DNA of 64,000 bases from an uncultured Pseudomonadota bacterium (lineage in GTDB: Bacteria > Bdellovibrionota_B > Oligoflexia > Oligoflexales > CAIYRB01). This document shows, in pieces, positions 55,381 through 64,000 of this stretch. The notes beneath the pieces were generated by a model that saw only the letters and a program-made list of their open reading frames with translations, searched no databases and was not told where the DNA came from. Location: assembly GCA_903915625.1 (NCBI GenBank), contig CAIWTN010000185.1:17435-81434 (forward strand). The letters are read 5' to 3'. The number at the start of each line of letters is the position of its first letter. The first letter of the stretch is position 1. The position numbers were made by a program, and so were the translations under genes.

Positions 55381-55400
55381 TCGGATCTTGTAGAATCCGA
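55381..55400. repeat. Short inverted repeat before the GT9 gene
   Basis: TCGGAT (55381-55386) and ATCCGA (55395-55400) flank eight bases, ending 17 bases before the ATG at 55418. It could be an operator or a leader hairpin. It could also be chance. Confidence 0.3.
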
Positions 55401-55417
55401 GAAAAGGGAAGTTGCGC

Positions 55418-56629
55418 ATGTTTACCCCATCGGCCAGTGCTCCAGTGCTACGTATTGCCATCTACCGGGCTTCCAGCCTAGGGGACATGGTACTTGCGAC
55501 TGCATGCTTAGATTTACTGCGTCAACTTTCCATAAGAACTGAGGTTACCTGGATCGGTCGTGGTCCAGCCCTTGAGACTATTGCCACTGCCTGGCCCTCT
55601 GTTAAGACCATCACGGTCAATCGCTCGGACTCACTAGTAGAGCTTCAGAAGATCATCGAGCAACTCTCAAACACTCACTTATTCATCGATCTGCAGTGCA
55701 ATTTGCGCTCGAGCTGGCTGGCACGCAACCTTAAGGCTATACACAAAGTCCCATATTTCTCGGCAGAAAAGGCCCAGTTGGCGCGTAACCGCCTCATCTT
55801 CGAGGCGCGGGTCCGCGGCCGCAGGCGCCCACTACCCGAACGGGCAAAAATACCGGCGCGCCTGCAATATGACACGATGGCTGACGCCCTGAAACGCGGC
55901 TTGCGCCATCATCTGCCGGTCGAAATGCGGGAAGGGATGGATCATATAGTGTGCCGCCCTGCGCTTCCAATACCCTCGGACTTCGATCCGCCCTGGCGCA
56001 AAGAGCTACGCTTCGGCATTTGGCTTGCCATAGCTCCAGGTGCCGCACATCCAACTAAGCAAGCACCTCTTGAGACTACCTACGGAATTTTAGATCAAGT
56101 TCGCAATAGCCTAACAGTCAAGTCTGGACTGCACCAAATGCCCGTAGGATTGGTATTTCTCGGCGATAGCAAGGACAGGCATGCGGCGCGGCATTTACTC
56201 GATCAGCTTGACTGGCAAGGCCCGGTTCTCAATCTGGCAGGACGCTTATCGCTTTGGGAAACGGCCGTGGCTTTGAGTGAAGCGAACTGCCTGCTGAGCA
56301 ACGACTCGTCGTTGGGACACATTGCAGAATCGGTCGAGACCCCGACCGCCGTCCTGTTCGGCCCGACGATCGAATCGTTTGGATTTGCACCGCGGATGCC
56401 CGAAAGTAAGGCCTTCTCGTCCTTGATTGGCTGTCGACCGTGTTCTAAACACGGCAAGGTGACGTGCCGCTATGGCGACAAACTATGCTTTAGCACACTT
56501 AAACTTGCGGAAATTTCAGATCACTTAGTTGCACTCCTGCAAAAACCGAAGAATCGCCGAACATCACTTCCGCCACTTAATCTTGGTGGCTGGATGTCGC
56601 CTCAATTCAATTCCGAGCTGGGTGGTTGA
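55418..56629 (+). CDS. Glycosyltransferase family 9 (heptosyltransferase-like)
   Basis: ATG 55418 lies eight bases after AAGGGA. The product is 403 residues. The GT9/WaaF features are the N-terminal RIAIYRASSLGDMVLAT, the sugar-nucleotide region LAIAPGAAHPTKQAPLETT, and the C-terminal LLSNDSSLGHIAESVETPTAVLFGPT. It should add an ADP-heptose unit to the LPS inner core on the cytoplasmic face. Its stop overlaps the start of the Kdo transferase gene. Confidence 0.88.
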   Translation: MFTPSASAPVLRIAIYRASSLGDMVLATACLDLLRQLSIRTEVTWIGRGPALETIATAWPSVKTITVNRSDSLVELQKIIEQLSNTHLFIDLQCNLRSSWLARNLKAIHKVPYFSAEKAQLARNRLIFEARVRGRRRPLPERAKIPARLQYDTMADALKRGLRHHLPVEMREGMDHIVCRPALPIPSDFDPPWRKELRFGIWLAIAPGAAHPTKQAPLETTYGILDQVRNSLTVKSGLHQMPVGLVFLGDSKDRHAARHLLDQLDWQGPVLNLAGRLSLWETAVALSEANCLLSNDSSLGHIAESVETPTAVLFGPTIESFGFAPRMPESKAFSSLIGCRPCSKHGKVTCRYGDKLCFSTLKLAEISDHLVALLQKPKNRRTSLPPLNLGGWMSPQFNSELGG

Positions 56630-57954
56630 TGTTGGCCCTCCTTCGCTCTCTATTCAGCTTCCTGATCCTAGCTGGCTACTCGGCAATATTTAAATTGCTG
56701 CAACCGTTAGCGCGAATACTTGGACGCCTAAGCCCAAAGCTAAGAGCGCAGTTAGATCAGCGTTGCGATGTCGCACGACTCAGCCCTAGCCTCGCTTTAG
56801 AACGGGCGCGCTACCGTCACTGTGCCGTATTCTTCTGCAGCTCGGCAGGTGAGTTTGAACAGGCCAGACCTTTGATCAGTAGGCTACAGGCATTAAAAAC
56901 TATTTATATCCAAGTCATATTCTTTTCCAAATCCGGCCTCGACTATGCAAAGGCCAGAGGTGAAACGGTCCCGTGCTGCTTATCTCCATTAAGCGACTCT
57001 GTATGGACTTGGGGCTGGCTTTACTCCGCTCTCTTGCCCGACCTCACCTGCGTGGTGCGCCACGAACTTTGGCCAGGTTTTCTCACCACCGCACGTCGCT
57101 TTGGTAAGCTTTATCTTCTCGATGCCAGCCGTAGTTTGGCCGAAAAGAGCTCACCGCTGAGACAACTAGTCAGGAGCTTTTTGCTGCACAGATTCGACCA
57201 AATTTATGCAGTTAGCGCCGAAGATGAGGAATACTTTCGCGTAAAATACAGAATTTCACGCCCACATCTGATGGTAACCTCCGATACTAAATACGACCGC
57301 GTCATTGAACGTGCCAAGTCCAGACCAGATGAGATTGAGCGGCTAAAGGCTATTTTTAATCAATTGGCTCCGACCCCAAACACTCCGCGTATGGTGGTAG
57401 GAAGCGCCTACGAGCATGAAGTTTCACTATTGGTGCAGGCCTACAAGCAAAGAGCGACCACCGAGCCCAAGTGGCAGATTATCATCGCACCCCACATAGT
57501 CACAGACGACCACGTCTCACGAATCTGCAGCATTATCGAGCAGGCCGGCTTGAAGGCGCTTCGATTCAGTCGTCTAAAGACACACGAAACTGCACGTTCA
57601 GCATCCATGATCGTGGTAGATAGCATTGGTATCCTTGCCGAAATCTACGGTACTGCGCAGGCTGCCTTTGTTGGCGGAGCCCTCCATCATCAGGTTCATA
57701 ATGTGCTCGAGCCGGCGAGTCATGGCCTTGCCTTAGGATATGGACCATTCTATAAGAACAGTCAGGAAGCTATCCACCTGGTGCAATCTGGTCTGGCGGT
57801 CGTCATCAAAGACCCTAGCCAATTTGTCACGTGGTGGCGGCAACTGGATCATGATGCTGCGGCTTTACGCCAGCGAATGCTGGCTGCCACTGCCGAGCTC
57901 ACCGGCGCCTCAGACCGCATTTTCGCAACTTGGCGCCCGCTGCTGGAAATCTAA
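56629..57954 (+). CDS. waaA: 3-deoxy-D-manno-octulosonic acid (Kdo) transferase
   Basis: ATG 56629 overlaps the preceding TGA (TGATG). The product is 441 residues: an N-terminal membrane segment (LLRSLFSFLILAGYSAIF), the GT30 N-terminal domain with FCSSAGEFEQARPLI (catalytic Glu of the SxGE motif), VRHELWPGFL and SDTKYDR, and a C-terminal half with FVGGALHHQVHNVLEPASHG. It adds Kdo to lipid A. The neighbouring GT9 gene supports an LPS-core operon. Confidence 0.9.
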   Translation: MLALLRSLFSFLILAGYSAIFKLLQPLARILGRLSPKLRAQLDQRCDVARLSPSLALERARYRHCAVFFCSSAGEFEQARPLISRLQALKTIYIQVIFFSKSGLDYAKARGETVPCCLSPLSDSVWTWGWLYSALLPDLTCVVRHELWPGFLTTARRFGKLYLLDASRSLAEKSSPLRQLVRSFLLHRFDQIYAVSAEDEEYFRVKYRISRPHLMVTSDTKYDRVIERAKSRPDEIERLKAIFNQLAPTPNTPRMVVGSAYEHEVSLLVQAYKQRATTEPKWQIIIAPHIVTDDHVSRICSIIEQAGLKALRFSRLKTHETARSASMIVVDSIGILAEIYGTAQAAFVGGALHHQVHNVLEPASHGLALGYGPFYKNSQEAIHLVQSGLAVVIKDPSQFVTWWRQLDHDAAALRQRMLAATAELTGASDRIFATWRPLLEI

Positions 57955-59480
57955 TGGCCGATCGACAACTGATCATCAATTCTAATACCTCCGAAACGCG
58001 CATCGCCTTGCTGGAGAAGGATCGCGTTGCTGAGATCTTCATCGAACGCCAGCGCGAACGAGGAGTCGTCGGCAACATCTATATGGGGGTGGTGGTGCGC
58101 GTGCTTCCGGGCATGCAGGCGGCCTTTATTGATATCGGTACCGAGCGCACAGCATTTCTCTATGGTGGCGACGTTCTTGATCCTGAGCTCGTGCGCGAGC
58201 AAAGGCTGGATATGGGTGCTCAAGGCTTAGAGGATCTAAACCCGGAAGAGCTACGAGAACGCAGCACTAAGCAGCGCAAACCAATTGAGAAACTTCTGCG
58301 CGAGGGTCAGCACATTGTGGTTCAGGTGGCCAAGGAGCCACTTGGCAGCAAAGGCGCTCGCGTCACCATGTTCCTGTCATTGCCTGGGCGCTTTCTCGTC
58401 ATCATGCCGGACTTCACCCACATCGGCATCTCGCGGCGCATTGAAGACGCAGCACAACGACAGCAACTCACTGATCTCGTCAAAGAAATAAAGCCGGACG
58501 ACATTGGCGTCATCGTGCGCACGGCAGCCGCTAAAATTGACGCGGTGCATCTGCAGAAAGATCTAAAGTTCCTGCTCAAGACGTGGCGTAACGTCGACGC
58601 CAAAAGACGCCGCGCGGAGCCACCCGCCTTACTCTATCAGGACTTAGATTTAGCCCTAAAGACGACACGCGACCTCTATTCCGAGGAAATTGAACGCATT
58701 GTCGTTGATGATCTCAATACCTATGAAGAACTAAAAAAGTTCCTCACAGCGACCATTCCCGGCGCAGCAAAAAGACTAGTCCGCTACGATGAGCCCGTAC
58801 CAATTTTTGATGTCTATGGCATCGAAATGGACATCGGCCGAGCGCTAAGTTCCAGGATCGAGCTGCCGTCCGGCGGCTATCTCGTGATCGATCAGACCGA
58901 AGCGCTCACATCGTTCGATGTGAATACGGGTAAGTACGTCGGCAAAGGCAACGCTCACGAGACTATTTTAAAAACCAATCTCGAAGCGGTAAAAAAGATT
59001 GTTTCGCAGCTCCGTATTCGCAACATCGGCGGCATCATCGTCATTGATCTGATCGATATGGAGCGACCAGAAGATCGCGAGATCGTGTACAACGCACTTC
59101 AGGAAGAGCTGAAGGCGGACAAAGCGCGGACGAATGTCCTACGCATCAGCGAGCTCGGGCTGGTTCAAATGACCCGCAAGCGCACTGCCGAATCTCTAGA
59201 GCGCCGCCTCATGGAGCCCTGTGCCCACTGTGAAGGCCGCGGCCGAGTCCGCAGCACCGCCACTGAAGCGTACGACCTACTCCGCGAAATCCGCCGTCAC
59301 ACGGTACAAACGGGCCAAACCTCGATCACCGTCAAAGTGCGCGACGATATTCGCCGCTGGCTTGAGGTCGAAGAGCGGACGCTCTTTAACGACTTAATTC
59401 AGGAATTTGGCCTCAAAATCGAATTCCGGCAAACCCAATTAAGTAACGAGATGCTGACCGAAGCCCCTTACGAAGTATAG
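57954..59480 (+). CDS. rng: Ribonuclease G/E family endoribonuclease
   Basis: ATG 57954 overlaps the waaA TAA (TAATG). The product is 508 residues, matching RNase G length. An S1 RNA-binding domain (GNIYMGVVVRVLPGMQAAFIDIG) is followed by the catalytic core with metal-binding aspartates in SFDVNTGKY and VIDLIDMERPEDR, and the zinc-link CAHCEGRGRV. It processes 16S rRNA and decays mRNA. The long C-terminal degradosome scaffold of RNase E is absent. Confidence 0.94.
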   Translation: MADRQLIINSNTSETRIALLEKDRVAEIFIERQRERGVVGNIYMGVVVRVLPGMQAAFIDIGTERTAFLYGGDVLDPELVREQRLDMGAQGLEDLNPEELRERSTKQRKPIEKLLREGQHIVVQVAKEPLGSKGARVTMFLSLPGRFLVIMPDFTHIGISRRIEDAAQRQQLTDLVKEIKPDDIGVIVRTAAAKIDAVHLQKDLKFLLKTWRNVDAKRRRAEPPALLYQDLDLALKTTRDLYSEEIERIVVDDLNTYEELKKFLTATIPGAAKRLVRYDEPVPIFDVYGIEMDIGRALSSRIELPSGGYLVIDQTEALTSFDVNTGKYVGKGNAHETILKTNLEAVKKIVSQLRIRNIGGIIVIDLIDMERPEDREIVYNALQEELKADKARTNVLRISELGLVQMTRKRTAESLERRLMEPCAHCEGRGRVRSTATEAYDLLREIRRHTVQTGQTSITVKVRDDIRRWLEVEERTLFNDLIQEFGLKIEFRQTQLSNEMLTEAPYEV

Positions 59481-59541
59481 GGGTCAGGCACTCAGCCTAA
59501 CTAATTGATTTTATTATTATACGCTCTTATTTAGCTTCGTC

Positions 59542-59565
59542 GCCTGGGTGTTTTCAGGCCTTTCT
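59542..59565 (+). terminator. Weak terminator after rng
   Basis: GCCTG and CAGGC arms with an eight-base loop are followed by CTTTCTT. The stem is only five bases, so termination would be partial. Confidence 0.35.
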
Positions 59566-59723
59566 TGAAGCGTAGCATCTGGCATTACTGAATTACCTCA
59601 GTGAGTTACACCTCCTTCAACTGCGACCCCTCGGTACAGTGCGAATTTCCGATTTTCGTTGATTTCACGCACTCCCTCGCAAGCCCAAAAAACCAATAAA
59701 AATCATAGCCTTGAAATTTAACC

Positions 59724-59750
59724 TAAACTTTTCAGGCACACGGCCGATCC
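59724..59750 (+). promoter_or_regulatory. Sigma-28 (FliA)-type promoter
   Basis: TAAACTTT (59724-59731), exactly 11 bases, then GCCGATCC (59743-59750). The consensus is TAAAGTTT-N11-GCCGATAA, so the boxes match at seven and six of eight positions with ideal spacing. It lies about 68 bases before the ATG of the giant surface protein, placing that gene in the flagellar late regulon. Confidence 0.65.
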
Positions 59751-59817
59751 GCTTGAAGAGCCAATAGAGGGGCAACCTAGGGCCAGCTGCGCCTTTGGTC
59801 ATCACTCGGAATGACTT

Positions 59818-61131
59818 ATGTCACGTCGTGTTTTCAAAACGAAATTCAAGACTAGCCTCAAGTTGGTGGCTAGCTCGCTGTGCGTAGCGTTTTTTGCCGA
59901 AGTCTCACTAGCAGCTAGTTTCTCGATGACCTACTCCGGTCGGTTGACGCAGCAAACGGGCGCACCACTCGATGGTCCCGTTGACGTCACGGTAAAGTTT
60001 TGGACGTCAGCAAGTGCTGGAAATACTCTTGGGACTCCGATCGACTTCGCGAACGTCACACTGAATCAAGGCGTATTCACCCTGCCTCTTGAACTCAGTG
60101 CCGCTCAGTTAAGCGCCATCTTCGGTGACGGTACCGATCTTGTCTTTATTGAAGTCACAGCAGCAGGGAAAACATACCCCCGGCAGCACTATACCTACGT
60201 GCCACTTGCTTTGCGGGTGCCTGTAGACACCAAGACTCTCGCATTCGATTCTGACGGTAAACTCGGCCTATCATTAACTAGTTTACCTAGTGCGAATCAG
60301 TTTCTCACCAAAGACAGTAACGGCCGCCTTAGCTGGGGAAGTCCCGCAGTCACCACTCTCCAAGGACAAACGATTGCAGCTGCTACGCCGATCTCTGGAC
60401 AAGTCCTAACCTTTAACGGTGGACAGTGGGTACCCACAACTCTCACTAGCTCAGGCAGTGGTACGCAGACCGCAGGCAATTACCTTACAGCCCTCACTGG
60501 CGACGTCGTCGCCACTGGACCAGGATCAAGTACCGCAATACTAGCGAGTGTTGCGCTACCAGGTACTGCGACGAAAGTTACGTTTGATGCGAAAGGCCGC
60601 GTGACGGCGGGCACATCGCTTACGTATGCCGATATCACCACGGCTTTGGGATACGCGCCGTTAAACAACGCAGCTTTAAGCAATGGTCAGCTTTTAATTG
60701 GTTCAACCGGTACTGCACCAGTGCCAGCGTCACTTAGCTCAGGACCTAACGCTGGCGTCACTGTTACGACTGATGCTGGATCGATCACACTTGATACAGC
60801 GCAGGACATCCGTCCAACAGCATCACCAACTTTTGCCACATTGAATGCAGCGACATTAGCATCGGCAACTTACGTTGCGGGTATTTCTGACAATAGCGCA
60901 AATCCTACTGCGGGTATGCTGCGAGCAGCCAATGCGGTGGGAAGTGATGTGGTGGGAGCAGATCTAGTACTTGCTTCCGGTAATGGCGCAGGCACTGGTG
61001 GGTCGGGCAGTATTCACTTTAATACGGCAGCGGCTGATGTGACGGGTGAGACTGCTAATACTATTGCACCGAGGATGACGATTACGCCAAGTGGCAATGT
61101 GGGGATTGGGACAACATCTCCATTAGCATAG
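59818..61131 (+). CDS. Giant NVGIGT-repeat surface protein, N-terminal part up to an in-frame TAG
   Basis: It encodes 437 codons from ATG 59818 to TAG 61129-61131. A signal peptide (KLVASSLCVAFFAEVSLAAS) is followed by a beta domain beginning FSMTYSGRLTQQTGAPLDG (about 35-130), then repeat-rich Thr/Ser/Gly sequence with LSSGPNAGVTVTTDAG and ending GNVGIGTTSPLA. The TAG falls exactly where sister repeats have a residue before LDxNG, and the frame continues open for more than 2.8 kb. The stop is therefore best read as a nonsense change or error in a single long gene. This family is common among Bdellovibrionota and other predatory or gliding bacteria as fibre-like surface proteins. Confidence 0.8.
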   Translation: MSRRVFKTKFKTSLKLVASSLCVAFFAEVSLAASFSMTYSGRLTQQTGAPLDGPVDVTVKFWTSASAGNTLGTPIDFANVTLNQGVFTLPLELSAAQLSAIFGDGTDLVFIEVTAAGKTYPRQHYTYVPLALRVPVDTKTLAFDSDGKLGLSLTSLPSANQFLTKDSNGRLSWGSPAVTTLQGQTIAAATPISGQVLTFNGGQWVPTTLTSSGSGTQTAGNYLTALTGDVVATGPGSSTAILASVALPGTATKVTFDAKGRVTAGTSLTYADITTALGYAPLNNAALSNGQLLIGSTGTAPVPASLSSGPNAGVTVTTDAGSITLDTAQDIRPTASPTFATLNAATLASATYVAGISDNSANPTAGMLRAANAVGSDVVGADLVLASGNGAGTGGSGSIHFNTAAADVTGETANTIAPRMTITPSGNVGIGTTSPLA

Positions 61132-64000
61132 CTTGATATAAACGGCTCAATAAAAGTACCAGGTGGGACCCAAACTATACTGAGATCGGACACTTACGCG
61201 TCAGGAGTGCCCGTCACAGATGGTTTTCGTATCCGATATGATGATGCATATTTTGGTGGGTCTTCCGATGCACTGATATTCGATAAAACCGATTTCAACA
61301 ATCCCGTTCCGGACGGAGGTATAGTCTTTGCAAATACAGGCCCATCCGGCATTACCGTCGCGGCAATGGCAGTTCTAGGTACAGGTAACGTCGGGATTGG
61401 CACCACGGGGCCGAGTAAGCTTCTTCAATTATCCTCAGCCAATACTAATGATACGAGTATCGGTTTGACCAATACGTCTACGGGCGGCCGAGACTGGCAG
61501 ATCGGTAGCTTAGGATCGAGCTCTGGATGGGCTGGCAACCTTTCTGTCTTTGACAGAACAGCTTCAGCGACGCGAATGATGATCGACACCACCGGCAATG
61601 TCGGCATCGGCACAACAGCACCCGCCCAAAAACTCGACGTCGCCGGTATCATACGCTCAAGCTCAGGCGGCATTATGTTCCCTGATGGGTCTATTATGAC
61701 CTCCGCTTTACCTACACCTTCCGGCGGCTACAACAGCACTACAGATCTTAACCTTGCGGCAGATTCTGGTGGAAACGGGACGGGTAACATTTCGATTTCC
61801 ACAAAAGGTACCGAACGAGTGCGGATTACTAATAACGGGAATATCGGGATTGGGACGACAAATCCTACCTATCCGCTCACAGTTTACTCGTCTACGACCA
61901 ATGCTTACATTCAAATGACTCGCGGCGTAAATACCGTGCATACAGGCGCATTTAACACACCTGCAGGCACTATTAGCGCTACCAATAAATCTTGGGCTGC
62001 CGGTATGTACGCAAACAGCAACAGCTATTCCATTTGGGGCTGGGATGGATCCTCGGATATGAGGGCATTTGACATCACCAATTCAGGCAACGTCGGCATA
62101 GGCACTACGACGCCACAATCAAAACTAGACATCAACGGCGCTGCAGCTATCGGATCTTATGCCGGTACAACCGCTGCACCCACCAACAGCTTGATCGTCA
62201 GCGGTAATATCGGCGTAGGCACGAGTGCTCCGTCTCAACCACTTGAAGTCGCTGGAGTGATTAAATCTTCTAGCGGCGGCTTCATGTTCCCGGACGGATC
62301 CGTGATGACGACTGCTGCCTCGGCAGGCTCAAACGGCAGCTCAAGCACCACTGACCTTAATCTTAATTCAGATTCAGGCGCTGCAGGCAGTGGTGACATC
62401 ATGCTCTCTACACGCGGTGCGGAGCGTATGCGTATTGCGAACAGCGGCAATGTTGGTATTGGCACTAACAATCCTGCCGATAAGTTATTCGTTTGGTCCA
62501 CTAAAGAATCTACTGTGACACCACAAACTCCAGGGTTAGCTGTGGGAGACGCATCATTAGCAAACACCGGAGTAGGCGGCGGCGTCGCCTTTTGGGGCAA
62601 CTACACCGGCACGACACCAATTGCTGGCGCCACGATCCATGCAATGAAGAACAATGCAACCGCAGGCGACACGGGATTTAACTTAGCGTTTAATACTCGT
62701 GCTAATGGCAGCAATCTAACTGAAAAGATGCGTCTTACTGGCACCGGTAACCTAGGTGTTGGTACTAGTAATCCGCTAGCTAGACTTCAGATCGACACCC
62801 CTTCGATTGGTTACGGTGAAGTTCGCATTAAGGCTGCGGGCTTGGAGTCAACCACTGGCTTTTATACAAGTGGCGGTAACTGGATAGCAGGCGTAGGCGG
62901 CTACAATAATACAAATAAGTTCATAATTGCTTCACTAGCTTCTGGTGTAGGCGTCAGATTGGCCGTACAGGAAGATGGCAACGTTGGCATCGGCACTACC
63001 TCCCCGTCCACGAAACTTGCAGTAGCAGGAAGCGGCAGCTTCACTGGCAATGTTGGTATCGGTACCACCATACCTACACAAGCTCTCGAAGTCGCGGGGA
63101 CGATAAAGTCGTCCACTGGTGGCATCATGTTCCCAGACGGTACAGTTATGACTAGTGCAGCTTCGCCATCGACGGGTAGCAGTAGCATCACAGATCTCAA
63201 TCTAGGTGCTGACATCGGCGCTGCGGGCTCAGGTGTGTTGTCCTTTTCAACTGCCGGTACCGAACGTATGCGGGTGGCAAATAATGGGAATGTTGGGATA
63301 GGCAATGCGGCGCCGACAGCACTTCTCGATGTAAACGGAACAATTGTACAAAGACCTGCTGCGGCTGCAAATGTGTCGACTTTTTTGCAAACAAATGCGG
63401 GCCTCCAATCTAGCACTACGAACTTAAACCCGGGTGTGGCCGTATGGCTTGATGGCGGCAATATCTATGGAATGGATCTTGGCTACAATAATTCTAGGTA
63501 TAGAAATCGCATCGTCGCCCCAGGCATGGCAGATATCACCTTTGGTTTCCATACGACCAATACGTTACCTACCGCGCAAACAAGCTATACTGAGCGAATG
63601 GTGATAAGAGGTGATAGCGGCAGCGTTGGCGTAGGAACCACATCCCCGCAACGCCTACTTGACCTAAATTCCGGCGCTTCTGGCGGATTAACCGAACAAT
63701 TAGTCCTCCGCAATGCAGGCACTTCAACCACTGCAGGCACTGGCGCAGGTCTTTATTTTGCTCTCACTAATGCATCAACATCGCGCCATGCAGCGATCGA
63801 TGCACTTATTTCAAATGCAGCTACTGGGGCTACTGACTTAACTCTTAGTACCTATAATGGTACCAGCATCACTGAGAAAATGCGCATCCAAGCAGGTGGA
63901 TCTGTTGGTATCGGAACTTCCACACCGTTCAACAAACTCACTGTAGCAGGAAGTGCCGACTTCACAGGAAACGTCGGCATCGGATCTAACGTCCCAACTC
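61132..64000 (+). CDS. Continuation of the giant NVGIGT-repeat protein, 3' end off the window
   Basis: From 61132 the same frame is open to the window end (956 codons) with no stop. It contains about 14 units ending in GNVGIGTTSP or close variants, followed by a short L(D/E)V-(A/N)G strand, in the style of phage tail fibres and trimeric adhesins. Three units share an extra block (SSSGGIMFPDGS, TTDLNL, ERMRI). It lacks its own start and ribosome binding site, so it belongs to the gene starting at 59818. A C-terminal intramolecular chaperone (peptidase S74) would be expected beyond 64000. Confidence 0.8.
61645..61866 (+). repeat. Repeat module copy A of the giant protein
   Basis: This 222-base module encodes GIIRSSSGGIMFPDGS, then a Ser/Asn linker, TTDLNLAADSG, a TERVRI strand and NIGIGTTNP. 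Two further copies of nearly equal length lie downstream (62254 and 63097). Confidence 0.85.
62254..62475 (+). repeat. Repeat module copy B of the giant protein
   Basis: This is a second 222-base module (GVIKSSSGGFMFPDGS, TTDLNLNSDSG, AERMRI, NVGIGTNNP), 609 bases after copy A. Protein identity to the other copies is high by eye, while the DNA has drifted. Confidence 0.85.
63097..63315 (+). repeat. Repeat module copy C of the giant protein
   Basis: This is a third module of 219 bases (GTIKSSTGGIMFPDGT, ITDLNLGADIG, TERMRV, NVGIGNAAP), 843 bases after copy B. Confidence 0.85.

Larger units (their letters stand above)
59481..59817. other. Intergenic region between rng and the giant surface-protein gene
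   Basis: These 337 bases hold a weak hairpin (59542-59559) with CTTTCTT, which may terminate rng, and a strong match to a flagellar sigma-28 promoter at 59724-59750. No ORF of note is seen. The rest is unremarkable. Confidence 0.6.

Noticed and set aside
11726..61131. Idea that TAA or TAG is reassigned to an amino acid
   Set aside because: Many well-defined genes in the window end at TAA and TAG, so the standard code holds.
61194..63461. Several long antisense frames with repeated PIPTLP-like peptides
   Set aside because: They are mirror images of the NVGIGT repeat codons on the plus strand, not genes.
1..64000. CRISPR arrays, insertion sequences, integrase or attachment sites
   Set aside because: No regular short repeats with spacers, transposase motifs or direct repeats beside the tRNA were seen.

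Overview
The window reads as a contiguous piece of chromosome from a motile, LPS-bearing Gram-negative bacterium. It carries flagellar stator genes, two Kdo/heptose-type glycosyltransferases, an LpxH-like enzyme, many lipoproteins with a lipobox, and outer-membrane barrels. The gene order acpP-rpiB-glyA-nrdR-ribE-ribB(A)-ribH-nusB, the PrkA/YeaH/SpoVR trio, type IV minor pilins and a giant surface protein with NVGIGT repeats fit a deltaproteobacterial or Bdellovibrionota/Oligoflexia-like genome. That placement is inference, because no marker phylogeny could be run. There is no insertion sequence, phage block or CRISPR array. Stop usage is standard: TAA, TAG and TGA all end ordinary genes.

Layout. 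1-8.7 kb: a COQ8/UbiB-like kinase (cut by the window edge), envelope lipoproteins, a LolA-like protein with two FtsX-type permeases, and a divergent barrel. 8.8-13 kb: tRNA-Leu, a HAD phosphatase, an EcsC protein, a PqaA-like gene broken by an in-frame TAA, and a YeiH transporter. 13-18.4 kb (minus): flbD-motA-motB-TPR protein-degenerate MCP operon. 18.5-26.3 kb (plus): prfB with its programmed frameshift, then prkA-yeaH-spoVR and an exported protein. 26.3-31.1 kb (minus): a minor-pilin operon whose first gene carries a C-terminal Hint domain. 31.4-33.9 kb: two secreted serine proteases. 33.9-45.5 kb: LpxH-like gene, acpP, central metabolism and riboflavin genes, a two-component system, dapF, an acyltransferase and a small cytochrome c. 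45.5-55.2 kb (minus): a long run of envelope genes (TM protein, SH3 lipoprotein, small lipoprotein, PEGA/FlgT-like lipoprotein, PD40 lipoprotein, peptide-binding protein, REC-PilZ protein, CysQ). 55.4-59.5 kb: two LPS-core glycosyltransferases and RNase G. 59.8-64 kb: the giant repeat protein, preceded by a good sigma-28-like promoter and interrupted by an in-frame TAG; it runs off the window.

Together the genes describe envelope building and turnover, motility and surface attachment, on a background of ordinary housekeeping genes. The most unusual points are the Hint-domain pilin-like protein, the flagellar-type promoter in front of the giant surface protein, the two in-frame nonsense codons, the stator operon with a degenerate chemoreceptor, and the large uncharacterised lipoprotein operon.
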